This document shows, piece by piece, positions 52,169 to 62,920 of a stretch of DNA of 64,000 nucleotides. The position numbers and the translations under genes were made by a program. The notes under the pieces were generated by a model. The model made no database searches and was not told where the DNA came from. It saw only the letters and a list, made by a program, of their open reading frames with translations. Source of the stretch: Hyaloperonospora brassicae (Eukaryota > Oomycota > Peronosporomycetes > Peronosporales > Peronosporaceae); the NCBI GenBank assembly GCA_947650285.1, contig CANTFL010001005.1:62001-126000 (forward strand), written 5' to 3'. How positions within the stretch are numbered: the first letter of the stretch is position 1; the number at the start of each line of letters is the position of its first letter.

Positions 52169-53149
52169 CTACATCTTCATCTCGTTCTCGGCGAGCTCCA
52201 GCTCTTGATTCTCAAAGATCGACGTCACGCGCATGACGACCGACCACGTGATGGCTTGGCCCGGGGCCATCTTCGTCAGACGCGGCAGCAACCCCTTCCA
52301 CAGCGCAGCAACCCCTTCTTCCCTCGAAATGACCTTGAGCGCGTCGAAAAAGCCCTTGTACTTGGGCTCTTGCCCAGCCACCGTCTCTTGCGCCATCAGC
52401 CGCGTCTTGAGCACGTCCATGGGCGTGTTCATCATGGGCCCCAGCGATCCTGCAATGAGACCGTTGATAAACGTCGCGTACGTCGGCAGCGTCTTGCCGT
52501 CGCCGTCCTGTTTGTCCCACACGTTGTGGTTCAGCCAGGCAAACGCCATAAAGTTGAACGCCTGGTTGCTGCCTTGTCGGGCCATGGTCGGCGTATTGCC
52601 CTTCCAGAGCGCCTGAAGGCCTTCGTGTCGGACCACGTGCCGCGTACAGTCAATCGGTCCGCGAAAGCGACCGACGCCCACTTCCTTCTGCATGCGCGTC
52701 TTGATCACTTCAAACGGTGTGACAATCACAACCGACTCGATGCACCCCGCGAGGAGTCCCGCAGTAAAGTTCATTGTGCAAGTCATCGGCCGGTCCTTCC
52801 CGCCCGCCAGCTGCTCCTTGAACCACGCAAACGAGCCAAACCGCAGCGCGTACTTGAGCACCATGTTCGTCACAAAAGGCGACAGTCCCTTGTACAGCGC
52901 GCGCCCGCCTTCCGTCCGGTAGATCGTCTGCCCACAGTGCACCATCCCCTTGTACCGGCCCGCGCGGTCGAGCTGCAGCCGCGTCTTCGTCACGTCCAGC
53001 GGCTGCAAGATACAGGCTTCGGCGACGCCCCCGGCCATGCCCGCCAGCATCTTCACGTGCACGGGCACGTGGCGGTTCTTAATCTCGGCGCCCATGGCGT
53101 CTTTCATTGCACTGGTGGCCAGCAGCACGCGGTCTTCGCGTGGCGGCAT
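52169..53149 (-). CDS. Mitochondrial carrier, succinate/fumarate (SFC1/ACR1)-like
   Basis: A 326-residue SLC25 protein with three carrier repeats. Each shows the P-x-[DE]-x-x-[KR] signature: PLDVTKTRLQ, PFEVIKTRMQ and PMDVLKTRLM. The downstream G-x-x-x-x-x-[YF/WK]-[RK]-G-like motifs (LYKGLSPFVTN, LWKGNTPTMAR, LWKGLLPRLTK) are also present. The contact region RQGSNQAFNFMAF in repeat 2 and APGQAITW in repeat 3 resemble the succinate-fumarate carrier group. It would exchange dicarboxylates across the inner membrane, relevant to gluconeogenesis from C2 compounds. ATG 53149 is the first in frame; upstream open frame starts only from GTG. Substrate assignment is tentative. Confidence 0.88.
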   Translation of the reverse strand: MPPREDRVLLATSAMKDAMGAEIKNRHVPVHVKMLAGMAGGVAEACILQPLDVTKTRLQLDRAGRYKGMVHCGQTIYRTEGGRALYKGLSPFVTNMVLKYALRFGSFAWFKEQLAGGKDRPMTCTMNFTAGLLAGCIESVVIVTPFEVIKTRMQKEVGVGRFRGPIDCTRHVVRHEGLQALWKGNTPTMARQGSNQAFNFMAFAWLNHNVWDKQDGDGKTLPTYATFINGLIAGSLGPMMNTPMDVLKTRLMAQETVAGQEPKYKGFFDALKVISREEGVAALWKGLLPRLTKMAPGQAITWSVVMRVTSIFENQELELAENEMKM

Positions 53150-54954
53150 GACCAGCAATTGGGTTGGGTTCGTACTTGCTACGGCTACGCAGCGGCGGTA
53201 GTGAGTAGTGTATCGGGTGCTGTGATTGCTGTTGCTGCGGTGAACCGAAGTGGATTGGGCAGCAGTGACTGCTGTGGCCCTCGGGGCGACGAGTGGAACA
53301 CTCGGATGGGATCGCGAGACAATTGGCAACTGCCGCTCGCGTCGAAAACGAAAAGTGTATGTGCATGTGCATGTGTATGTGCGTGAAGTAGCAGCAATCG
53401 CCGCCGCCGCAGTCCTTTCTGGACACGCGACGAAGCGGCGTGGCACAGCGACTTGTGGCGGCAGCTGGCCAATCGTCGCGTCACGTTGGCGAGAAGGGGG
53501 AAGGGTAGGTGGTTGAAGTGCACAGACGAGCCGGCGTCACGCCGGACTCGGAAACCAAATTGACGGTTGGTGACGGGCGCGTCGTATTGGGAGTTCCCGA
53601 GGTTTTGCTTTTTTTACACCGACTGGACGCACGCGTCACAAAGCAGAGTCGATGCGACTTTTTTGCGCTTGTGCTCCTTCTTGATAGTGATTTTTCGCTC
53701 GCAGTGACTGCTACTACACTGGATGTACTCAGGGCAAAGAAAAAAAAAGCGCTCTTTTGTCGGGCGTCAAAAGTAAGGCATCGGTGGTGATGGTACTGGC
53801 ATTGGTGATGGGGTTTGTCGTCGTTTATGCAATGCAATGATGTTGAGGGGTGACGTCGATGCTGCTGCATTGGGTGAATAAGAGAAGAGCGGGCGAGGGG
53901 GTCGAGGTCGTTCCATCATCTTGCGACGGTCGACAAAGTCCAGCAGCAGCTGCACTGTTGTTCGGATCGGCGGTAGTTCACGTAGATGGGCATACGTAGG
54001 GGTGAGTAACAGGTAGCACGGCGGCACGTGGTGACCTTATCTTGCGTTCCTTTTCTCGCTCTGGATTTCCTTCGGATACGTGAGGGCTGACGGCGCCTTG
54101 TCACGAACTGCGATCAGGGAGTCCTCGACGTCCCAGGAACGTTTTCGAGGGGTAATATCGTGACTTTAACTGACCATGTGGGCGAAAAGCAGTTGAAGTA
54201 CCGAGTACGATGTCTTCAGATCATCCGATTGTCGATCGAGCAGACACGTATGTCGTTCTCTATGGCGACTACGATTGTTGAAATCGCTCAACGCGTGTCT
54301 ACAGTAACAAGCGAAGACGTGAAACGAGGCTGCCATCGCTGCATTCACGTATGGTGCAGCCTCGAGCGCGTTTTCCTTTGGACGTTCGGTAGAGCATGCG
54401 ATTTGTTGTCACGTATGGTGCAGCAGACGTTTTGTATCGATACCCGCTGTGTGGTCTGCTAACTATGGACAATCAATCACGTGTCAGTATTGCACGAACG
54501 GATCGATAAGTTGTTATCAGATGCGTCGTCAATCAGGCGGTAGGATCACATGTGGCCATGAACGTGATCTGCATTTCTGGCCGCAGTTTGCGACGATTCG
54601 AGCACTGAAACGAATCTGAACTGTACTGGTGCGAAGTAGAGCGAGACGCAATGAATGCTACGTGAAGTGTGGACGGTACATGGAGCAAGCGGAGACCTGA
54701 TTGCCTGAGAAGTGAGCTAGAATCAGACCTGATAAATGAAAGCCGTCCGCGCGGTACAGTCGGGTCCGCTTGTTGCAAATCATCGTACTTATCGTGTGCA
54801 AAAAGGCGTTGGTATCAGTGCACGTTGGCCACTAAAGGTACGTCAAAAGAGTCAGCAGAGGATACTGACAAAGCTTTCGCTCGTCGTTACTTATCTCCTG
54901 CTGCCCGGGGTTTCGTTCGGTCTGCATACCCCGTCGACGATCGTCACCGCCGCC
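53150..54954. other. 1.8 kb region, no recognised gene
   Basis: Minus-strand frames at 53767-54027 and 53916-54104 are protein-like (LRELPPIRTTVQLLLDFVDR) and could be parts of a small spliced gene. No domain and no complete model could be built. Confidence 0.4.
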
Positions 54955-55698
54955 TCAGTTGAACTCTTGTGCGTACTTTTGCTTGGCCTGTTTTTCCATC
55001 TCGAGGTCAACGCGACCAGTCGTCGGGTCCGTACCCAGCGGACGTCGAAATAATAAAATGTGCGGCTCTGGTCTGTAGGACATCGCACAAAACAACACAA
55101 CAATCAATCAACTGAATGGATTGGTGCAATGCTATCTGTGCAATCAAATCAATCAACTGAATGTATCGGTGCAAACTGTTTGCAAGTGGCGCTCGAGCAA
55201 CGACATCATCGATCCATTGACCACCAATCTCCCCTCCTTGTCGACAAAAGCCTCATACAACCAGAGGAGGAGGAGGTATGGAAAGAGCCGTATCGTAAAC
55301 GCAATAGCGACACGTACTTGTGAATAGCATAGTGCACCCAGCCGCGGCTCTGCTGGACGCCCAATTGACGCCACTCTGTCTCGGTCAGCAAACGATCGGG
55401 TAACTGCCGCTGCATCTCCTTGGGCAAGATCACGTGTCTATGGGACGTTGACAGAATTGGACCACAAAAAAACAGCGTGTTTAAAACAAATTTGGTAGCA
55501 CACGCCACTCGAAGCAGGAGCTTGTCCAGACGCATCGAGTAGTGAATAAAACATTGTTTTTTTCACTTCTTCTTTTGTCTGTCAGCTGTAAACAGCGCCA
55601 AGACAACCAGAACGATCGACACACACGTACCTGTACTCGTGGGTGTCGTCCACGTACTTCTCCGAGTACTCGATGCGTGACGACAGGTCGTGCGTCAT
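54955..55698 (-). CDS. CKS1: Cyclin-dependent kinase regulatory subunit CKS1
   Basis: Three exons on the minus strand: 55698-55631, 55437-55318 and 55072-54955, giving 101 residues. Introns are 193 and 245 nt, both with donor GTACGT. The protein starts MTHDLSSRIEYSEKYVDD, continues EYRHVILPKEMQRQLP, then WRQLGVQQSRGWVHYAIHK and PEPHILLFRRPLG. These are the universal CKS motifs; the phosphate-binding basic residues and the HYxxHxPEPHxLLFRRP block are complete. CKS binds cyclin-dependent kinases and promotes multisite phosphorylation in the cell cycle. A short charged tail follows, in phase with the splice. No single unspliced frame would show it, because it is spread over three exons. Confidence 0.93.
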
Positions 55699-56147
55699 GA
55701 TGAGGAGGACCACCACCCGAGATCGCACGCAGCTCTTCTTCGGATGGAGGCACTGACTGCCGTAGTGTGATTGGCGGAGCGTGATTCGTACTTCAGCAGG
55801 TACATACGGTACGAGCTAATATCAGGACGCCTCCCCGCTGGTGAAACGTGCCAGCGCGACAAGCAATGAATAAAACAAACACGGGCAGGAGGATGATTAA
55901 AACAGCTGACAGTGGCCAAATGTTTGCACTTGATCCAAACTCGACACGCAATCATCGTCACAGAGCGACACTACAAGTAGACTGCTGACGATGACCAATC
56001 ACATGTCCCGACTTGACGCAGCGATTCCGACTAGCAGTGCCCTTATCGCACCACCTTCCACAGACCGATATCGAAACAGTTCGTCACCAACGCTGTCCTG
56101 TTGACCTGTGCCGAGCACTTTTTCCTTTCCAGCGCCCCAGCAGCAGC
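55699..56147. other. Intergenic upstream of CKS1 and downstream of AsnRS
   Basis: No gene recognised. Confidence 0.5.
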
Positions 56148-57636
56148 TCAGAAAGAGGCATTGCCCGGCCATCGTGGAAACGGAATCACGTCACGGATGT
56201 TCTCAATGCCAGTCACGTAACGAATGAGACGCTCGAAGCCGAGACCGAAACCAGCGTGCGGGACCGAGCCGTACTTGCGCAGGTCCAAGTACCACTTGTA
56301 GTCTTCCGGGTTGGCACCCGACTCGCGCATGCGAGCCTCCAGCACGTCCAGACGCTCTTCACGGGCCGACCCACCAATGATCTCGCCGACATTGGGCACC
56401 AGCACGTCCGCGGCAGCAACCGTCTTGCCATCGTCGTTCAGACGCATGTAAAAGCTCTTGAACTCTTTCGGGTAGTCATAAATCACCACGGGCTTCTTGT
56501 ACACGACTTCCGTCAAGTAGCGTTCGTGCTCCGAGCCAAAATCAGTTCCCCAGACAGGTTTGACCGAGAACTTGCCCTTTTCCAAGTGCTCGGGCTTCAG
56601 AAGCAGCTCCACGGCGTCCGTGTACGAGATGCGCACAAACGGCGACTCGACCGTCGCCGTCAGTCGCTCCAGCAGCCCCTTCTCAACGTTCTTGTTAAAA
56701 AACGCGAGGTCTTCGGCGCAATGGTCCAGTGCGTACTGCACGCAGTGTTTGAGGTAGTCTTCCGCCAAGTCCATGTCGTCTTGCAAGTCGGCGAACGCAA
56801 TCTCGGGCTCAATCATCCAAAACTCGGCCAAGTGACGAGACGTGTTCGAGTTCTCGGCACGGAACGTCGGGCCAAACGTGTACACGTCCGAGAGCGCGCA
56901 GCTGTGCGTCTCGACGTTCAATTGACCCGACACACTGAGGTACGCCGGCCGGTCGAAAAAGTCCTTGCCGTAGTCAATCGTCTTGTCCTTCGTGACCGGC
57001 AGCTGCCCGTCTGGGTGCTGACTCAGCAGCGTCGTCACGCTAAACATCTCACCGGCGCCTTCGCAGTCCGACTCGGTGATGATCGGCGTATGGACGTACA
57101 AAAAGCCGCGCTGGTTGAAAAACTCGTGCGTGGCGAACGCCAGCGCGTGGCGCACGCGCATCGCTGCCCCGTGAATGTTGGAGCGCGGCCGCAAGTGCGC
57201 GTGCGCCCGAAGGTGCTCGAGCGTGTGGCGTTTCTTGCTCATGGGGTACGTGGCGCTGTCGGGAATGCCGCCGTACACTGTCACGTCGAGCGCCTTGAGC
57301 TCCACCTCTTGTCCCTTGGCCGGCGACTTGACGACAGTGCCCTTGACTCGGAAACTCGCGCCCACTCCGCCCGACGCCAGCGCGTCGGCAAAGCCTGTTG
57401 TCTCGTCCCTGTGGATCACGCACTGGACGCCGGCGCAGCACGAGCCGTCGTTGAGCTCGAGGAACGCAAAGGCGCCGGCCCCGGCCTCGCGCAGCGTCTT
57501 GGCCCAGCCCTGGACCGTGACGGTCGTGCCCTCGAGCGCGAGGCCGCGGCCCAGGAGCTCCTTGACGCGCAGGCGGTGGCGGCGGAAGAGCGTGGGCGCG
57601 GCCGACGTGGGGGGCGCGGGCGACGACGGCGTCCAT
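56148..57636 (-). CDS. NARS: Asparaginyl-tRNA synthetase, frame break near the 5' end
   Basis: The minus-strand frame from about 57590 to 56148 encodes an OB-fold domain (TTVTVQGWAKTLREAGAGAF ... FLELNDGSCC) and a class II catalytic core. Motif 1 region is RVRHALAFATHEFF, motif 2 is FRAENSNTSRHLAEFWMIEPE and motif 3 is GFGLGFERLIRYVTG. PIITESDCEGAGEMF is the AsnRS/AspRS signature and the PVWGTDFGSEHERYL segment follows. Cytosolic AsnRS and mitochondrial isoforms share this layout. The first ATG (57636) is in another frame; one base removed from the G6 run at 57609-57614 (minus-strand C6) would join it to the main frame. So there is either a base error in a homopolymer or a damaged start. The last exon is intact to the C-terminus RWPGNASF. 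Confidence 0.88.
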
Positions 57637-58121
57637 GAGGGAGTGGCGCCACGGGCCGAAGCGGAGCGTCGTGGGGGGATGGGGAGAGAAGACGCGCGCG
57701 GCGGCGTCGGGTGGATACGGTGTGGCCGACGGAGCTGCTCAGGTGGCGGGTGGACACGAGCGCGTCCGAGTGGCTGCTATGGGGATGTGGCCTGGAGGGG
57801 AATGTGACCTGAATGTGCGCGTGGGACACTGCTGACGAGGGGTGGAGCCTGGCAACTGGAGTGAAGCTAGAGCTGTAGGTTGGACTGGAGAGAGTGGCAC
57901 GAGCAGGTCTAGGTGCGTCGCCCTAGGTTCTTCTCGGTCGACTGCCGCCACGTGGTGTGTGACCACTATACCGACGCGGAGGATATGTACCCCTCTCCTA
58001 TTGCCTTAGCACATGCCGTGTGTATACACAATGGGAGAGGGTACACTTTGTTGAGGGTCTCTATCTACCCCCACGTGATTTTAGCCCTCCTCTCTCGTGT
58101 CCATGGCACTAAAAGTCCCCT
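57637..58121. other. Divergent intergenic region AsnRS / ALG14
   Basis: Contains an imperfect inverted repeat (57987-58003 and 58029-58044). No gene recognised. Confidence 0.5.
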
Positions 58122-59206
58122 ATGGAGGAGCTAAAACCAGGGCTCGGGTTTAGCCTCGCACTGCTCCTACTGCTCGTCCTTCTTGTCCGCGTCTGGCTCG
58201 TAGTCGTTCCACTGCGCTTTAAAGTGCCCATTTCCACCTACTCGCAGTCGAATGGCTGGTACAACGCACTGAGGTGCAAGAACTCGCCCCGAGACGTCCG
58301 AGTGATGGCAGTGCTTGGGTCAGGAGGCCACACGACGGAGCTGCTGAAACTCATGAAGAGACTGAACCGCGACGTGTATACGTATATCACGTTTGTACTG
58401 GCCGAGACGGACAGAACGAGTAAAAAAAGGACGCAGTTGGATTATGACTTTCGAGAGGCGACGGACGCGTTTGTTGTGATTCCGCGGAGTCGAGAGGTGC
58501 GCAACGTGTTTTATTGCGTTGAACATCGACATTTGATGCAAATGGACTGAATAGGAAGGACACAATGGTGTTTCGATCCGTTGACTGACCGCATTGATGT
58601 TTGTTTGTGCGTTTGTTTGTTTGTTTGTTTGTTCGTTCGTTTCGACGGTCATACGGCTGTTTGTTTGTGTGCCTGGATGTGCGTTTTGTATGTTTGTTTG
58701 AATGGATGGGCGTTTGTTTGTTTGAACGAATCAATGCGGATGTAACGATGGGTGTTCCTTCAGGTGGGACAGTCGTGGTCGTCCTCTGTGTGGACGACTT
58801 TGTTATCCTTGTACTCGTGTCTGCGATTGGTCTACAATCGTCATCCACAGCTCGTGCTCTGCAATGGACCTGGTGCGCTTGCAGGAGTCCTATTCGTCGT
58901 CTGACAAACACAGTATGGAACGGCGTTTGATGTGTTTCGGTGCAAATGTTTGTGTTTGTTTCGTACTGCTGCTGCTGTGTGCTTCCTCTAGGGACGTGTA
59001 TCCCCATCTGTGCAGCAGTTCTGCTCTTCCGAGTCCTCGGCGTCGAACCCGACTCCAAGATCATCTTCTGTGAGAGCTTTGCTCGTGTCCAGCACTTGTC
59101 GCTCACGGGCAAACTGCTGTACTACGTCGCGGACGAGTTTGTTGTCCAGTGGCCGCAGTTGCAGACAAAGTACCCGCGCACAAAGCACTTGGGCGTCATT
59201 TGCTAG
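58122..59206 (+). CDS. ALG14: UDP-GlcNAc transferase anchoring subunit ALG14
   Basis: Exons 58122-58496, 58764-58872 and 58992-59206 give 232 residues, within the family range. An N-terminal TM (LALLLLLVLLVRVWLVVVPL) anchors the protein in the ER. Then VMAVLGSGGHTTELLKLMKR marks the glycosyltransferase-B nucleotide region and is diagnostic for ALG14. Exon 2 carries QLVLCNGPG and exon 3 TCIPICAAVLLFRVLG and QWPQLQTKYPRTKHLG. ALG14 recruits the catalytic ALG13 to add the second GlcNAc of the lipid-linked oligosaccharide. The donor GTGCGC occurs in both introns and the phases agree. Intron 1 contains TTTG microsatellites. Confidence 0.93.
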
Positions 59207-59452
59207 CGACATGGGGAGAAGCAGATAAAAACAGGACAAGCCGAGAGCTGTCACCTGGCAGAGGCTCAGTCGGACGCCACTGTGCCTCACAGACACTGAC
59301 AGCAGCGGAATGAAGCAGTGGAGTTAAGTTACAGCTCCGCTTAGCACAACATGTCCAGCATCGCCTCTTCGTTCACGACTGTGTATCACGCACAGTGAAT
59401 AAAACGTGCTGAGTTTCATTTGACTCGTGACGTAATCGATTGCAGCAAAAGA

Positions 59453-59499
<47 letters not shown>

Positions 59500-59748
59500 C
59501 GACTCGCACATGTGTACCACGCAACCAATCAATTGATCCGTTCGTTTGTTTGTTTGTTTGGTTGTTTGTTTGTTTGTTTGTTTGTTTGTTTGTTTGGCTT
59601 TCCACGCCGTAAGATCGTGACTAGCTGTCTCTCCTATGCCCACTCGCACACACAATACGTCTCGTCTGACTGTCGAGCTCAGCCGTCGATCCGGCTGTGT
59701 CTGCCTATTTAATTGACTGCCACAGTCCCTTTCCCTCCTCAGCTCGTC
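59207..59748. other. Intergenic with microsatellites
   Basis: Contains (GA)n at about 59459-59492 and (GTTT)n at about 59541-59597. No gene recognised. Confidence 0.5.
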
Positions 59749-60027
59749 ATGCTCACGTCCAACGCTCGCAATGGGTCGTCCACGACGGGCTCCGTAACTG
59801 TCGGCGTGTCGACTTTCACGACCGCACCTGGTGCTATTGACCGCGTACGTGGCGACGTCGTCCCTCCCCTCGTGTGTTTTATTCGCTCTCTCTCTCTCTC
59901 TCTCTCGCTCTCTCTCTCTCTTTTCGCCACCAGTCAATCCATTGCGTTTCGATTCTTGTCCCACGTTGCAAAGAATCGCTAAGTATCTATTTCTCTGACT
60001 CTCTGTCTCTTTTGCGGTTATTGGTAT

Positions 60028-60059
<32 letters not shown>

Positions 60060-61293
60060 GGTTGTGGTTGTGGTTGTTGTGGTTTGGCCTCATGTAGACA
60101 GTGACAGTCGCTGCAACGCAAATGAGCTGTGGGAACCCCGAGGAGAATATCAAAAAGGCCGAGTCGCTCGTACGGATTGCCAGTTCTCGGGGAGCGCAAG
60201 TGATTCTGCTCCAAGAGCTCTTTCAGTTCTCGTACTTTCCGATTGAGCTCAATGCCGGCAATTTCCTGCTGGCCACGACGCTCGAAGAGTCGGCGCTCGT
60301 GCAGGGAATGGCATTGCTGGCGAAAGAACTGCATGTGGTGATCCCCATTAGCTTTTTCGAGCGGTACCGGAACTCGTACTACAACTCGTGCGCAGTGATC
60401 GACGCTGATGGAAGTGTGCTGGGTGTTGCACGCAAGAGCCACATTGGCGGTACGTTGGGGCAAAACGCATCGTCAGGAGGACCTCTGACTTGCCTGTTTG
60501 TGGTCTCACTTGAACTCGCGGGTCAACTGGTGTTCACATGGTCGGGTGTATGTATCCCTCTTTGTGTGGGTGGCCAGATCGACTCGGGTACAATGAGAAA
60601 TACTACTTTACGCCATCGGACGACTCGTACAAAGTGTGGAACACGGTACGATGACAAAGAGAGAATGAGAGCGAGAAGCTGGAAGGGCATGTTGTGGGTC
60701 GTGTGTACTGAGGACGTATATTTTGTTGCATAATGCTTCTGTTGACGGGTGCGTCTTGCAGCGCTACGGACAGATTGGAGTAGCAATTGGGTCGGACCAA
60801 TGGTATCCAGAGGTCGCTCGCAGCTTAGTTGTGCAGGGCGCCGAGCTGTTGCTGTACCCGAGTGCAATGGGCAGCAACCAGTACGATATCAACTTTGATC
60901 CGCGTGACCAATGGCAACGGGTGATGCAGGGCCATGCAGCAGCCAACATGGTCCCGGTGATTTGCTCCAACCGCGTGGGCGCAGAAGTCGTCGATGGCAT
61001 CCGAGTCACGTTTGTCGGGTCCTCGTTCATCACGGGCCAAACGGGCGAAATGGTACGTGCACTGGTGGCTGTCTCTGATTTCGGCAATGCCAATGACCTC
61101 ACATGTCGGAACATCTGCTGTTGCAATGTCTTGTCATTGGTAGCTCAAGATCGCGGATCGGGAATCGGAAGGAGTGCTCGTGGAAAGCTTTGACCTCGAG
61201 AAGCTCCATGTTCGACGGGCGAGTTGGGGCCTCGTTCGAGACCGCCGACCGAATTTGTATGGACTCCTCGTCACTCGTGATGGGTCCAAGTAA
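59749..61293 (+). CDS. N-carbamoylputrescine-amidase-like protein lacking the catalytic cysteine
   Basis: Five exons (59749-59844, 60098-60449, 60578-60645, 60762-61052, 61144-61293) give 318 residues. Nitrilase-family features are VAATQMSCGNPEENI, the triad glutamate in LLQELFQFSYFP, the lysine in ARKSHI, then YNEKYYF, DQWQRVMQGHAAANMVPVIC and SNRVGAE. These place it with N-carbamoylputrescine amidases, which make putrescine from agmatine. At the nucleophile position, however, the sequence is GVAIGSDQWYPE where active enzymes have GICWDQWFPE: the cysteine is replaced by glycine and the next tryptophan by serine. It is therefore probably not a hydrolase, or uses another residue. Intron 1 carries (CT)n and (GTT)n repeats. 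Confidence 0.88.
59885..59921 (+). repeat. (CT)n microsatellite in intron 1 of the amidase-like gene
   Basis: CT dinucleotide run with one CG interruption, inside the intron. Confidence 0.9.
60030..60084 (+). repeat. (GTT)n microsatellite in intron 1 of the amidase-like gene
   Basis: Long GTT/TTG triplet run before the exon 2 acceptor, degenerating to GGTTGT copies; it may supply part of a U-rich tract. Confidence 0.9.
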
Positions 61294-61835
61294 CATTTTC
61301 GGCAGTGCAGAGCTATCGAGCAAAGGCGATTCTTGGCAGCACGGAAACGCACAATTGCAACACAGCCGATGGACCTCCTCGCCTTAAAAGCCATGCCCAC
61401 GTGCCGACGTCGTCCACAACTTGTCCGACAGATAGAGACAGCCACAAGCCAAGCAACGAGGTCGCGAGGCTGGGTCTTCTAAGCCTAAAGTTACCTGCTT
61501 TTGTATGGTTCTGTTTGCACGCATGTTGAATTCAGGTGCATTGATACCCTCTTGCGCGAATAAGTAAAAGAGTGAGACCGAAAGAGAGAGAGCAACTGGA
61601 ACGCGCTTACCGATCGAGTCATCGCCAGTAAAACTCAAAACCAGGAAACGAAAAAACGCCAAAACCCACAAAAGCAAATCGCACTCAGTCGCCCCACTGC
61701 GCGCCCAAACGTCGTATGAACCCATTTTCGACATGCACCGGCTTCCATTCGAGCGGCCGCAAATAGCAAACGGGCTGCTGTTTTCGAGTGTGGGCCACAC
61801 GTCACGCCTCAAGACGTCGCCTCGCCTCGCCTGGG
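61294..61835. other. Convergent intergenic region
   Basis: Between the 3' ends of the amidase-like gene (+) and uS15m (-). The open minus frame at 61384-61812 has no ATG and no domain. Confidence 0.5.
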
Positions 61836-62306
61836 CTACGTAAACCGAAGACCTAATGCCGCCACCACGGCGCGGAACTTGTGCAAATCGTTGCGGCGCA
61901 AGTACTTGAGCAGCTTCCGCCGCTTCTCGACCATTGCAATCAGTCCGCGACGCGAGTGGTGGTCCTTCTTGTGCTCCTGCGCATGCGACGTGCTGCGCAA
62001 AATCTTTTGCGTGAGCACCGCAATCTGCACTTCACTTGAGCCCGTGTCGCCAGGAAAGCGCTGGAACGTCTCAATGGCCGTCGCGACCTGCGCTTTGTTC
62101 AGTTCGTGCTGCGAGGCATTGCGAAGGCTGAGCACGGCCTTGAGGTGCGCGACCGCCGCCTTGTCGTCGTCGCTCTGAGGCGTGAGGTGGTCCAGTTGGA
62201 CGCCAAAGCGGTAGCTCTGGTCGGCCGAGATGCGCGGAGGGGCAATGTACGACACGGACCGAGTGTGGGCACACGCGGAGCGAGCGAGGCGAGTGAGCGC
62301 GAACAT
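61836..62306 (-). CDS. Mitochondrial small-subunit ribosomal protein uS15m
   Basis: A 156-residue protein with ATG at 62306. Residues 1-25 (FALTRLARSACAHTRSVSY) form a mitochondrial presequence. The uS15 domain has GDTGSSEVQIAVLTQKI, then HKKDHHSRRGLIAMVEKRRK and LLKYLRRNDLHKFRAVVAAL, which is the full S15 signature and the RNA-binding helices. uS15 binds the central domain of 12S/16S-type rRNA early in assembly. Intronless. It is divergent to the tiny spliced ORF at 62630. Confidence 0.95.
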   Translation of the reverse strand: MFALTRLARSACAHTRSVSYIAPPRISADQSYRFGVQLDHLTPQSDDDKAAVAHLKAVLSLRNASQHELNKAQVATAIETFQRFPGDTGSSEVQIAVLTQKILRSTSHAQEHKKDHHSRRGLIAMVEKRRKLLKYLRRNDLHKFRAVVAALGLRFT

Positions 62307-62629
62307 TCGGCGACAAGGGAGCTGGGACTAGATGGGTGGGTGGGTAGATGGCTGGCTGGGACGAAATGGGTGGTGGTGGTGGTTCGTTAGTGGCCTGGTG
62401 ACGATTAAAAGAGGAGGAGGGCAGATTGGGCTCTTTTTCGAGCTGCGAGGGATGGGGTCGAAAGGGTGGACCCTTTTTTGGAAGCGAATACCTAATGGGC
62501 AGATTCGTTCGACATGGCGAGATGGGCTGCGGTTTCGAACACGACCACGACGTTCACCCGGTAGACGACCGACTGAAAACTGAAACGCGGGTCTGTGCAA
62601 AAGACTAGAAATGTTTCGTTTTGCAGAAA

Positions 62630-62920
62630 ATGGGTCGGTTTCGACATTACAGTCGTCGAAAGCGGGGTCAAAATCTCGTGATCGAGCTAAACGTGGCCAA
62701 TGTAATCCCTGATGTAAGTGTGATTCCTCGATATGTATGTGGCGCTGAGACACTGACTCTGTTTGCGTACGAACGTGTGTCGCAAACGTGGTGATCAATC
62801 ACATGTTAGTCGTGTAATGTTTGATTACTATTGGTTACTTTTAGGTCCGGGATTTGGCTCTGTCGCAAACAGATGATGATGATGGACCCGTTTGCTCGAT
62901 GCAGAGGAAGACGCGATAGA
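62630..62920 (+). CDS. Tiny spliced ORF, 52 residues, hypothetical
   Basis: Exon 62630-62713 ends at a strong donor (GTAAGTG) and exon 62846-62920 begins after TTTTAG; joined they encode 52 residues from ATG to TAG in one phase. The ATG follows a TTTTGCAG acceptor-like sequence by three bases, so a non-coding first exon is likely. The product is basic at the start (GRFRHYSRRKRGQN), then VIELNVANVIPDVRDLALSQ, then an Asp patch and a basic end. No family recognised. The gene may be truncated by the repeat DNA to its right. Confidence 0.4.

Noticed and set aside
52100..53386. 428-codon plus-strand ORF
   Set aside because: Antisense to the mitochondrial carrier, whose three signature repeats are clear on the minus strand.
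56013..57638. 541-codon plus-strand ORF
   Set aside because: Exact antisense shadow of asparaginyl-tRNA synthetase, produced by GC-rich codon bias; no domain.
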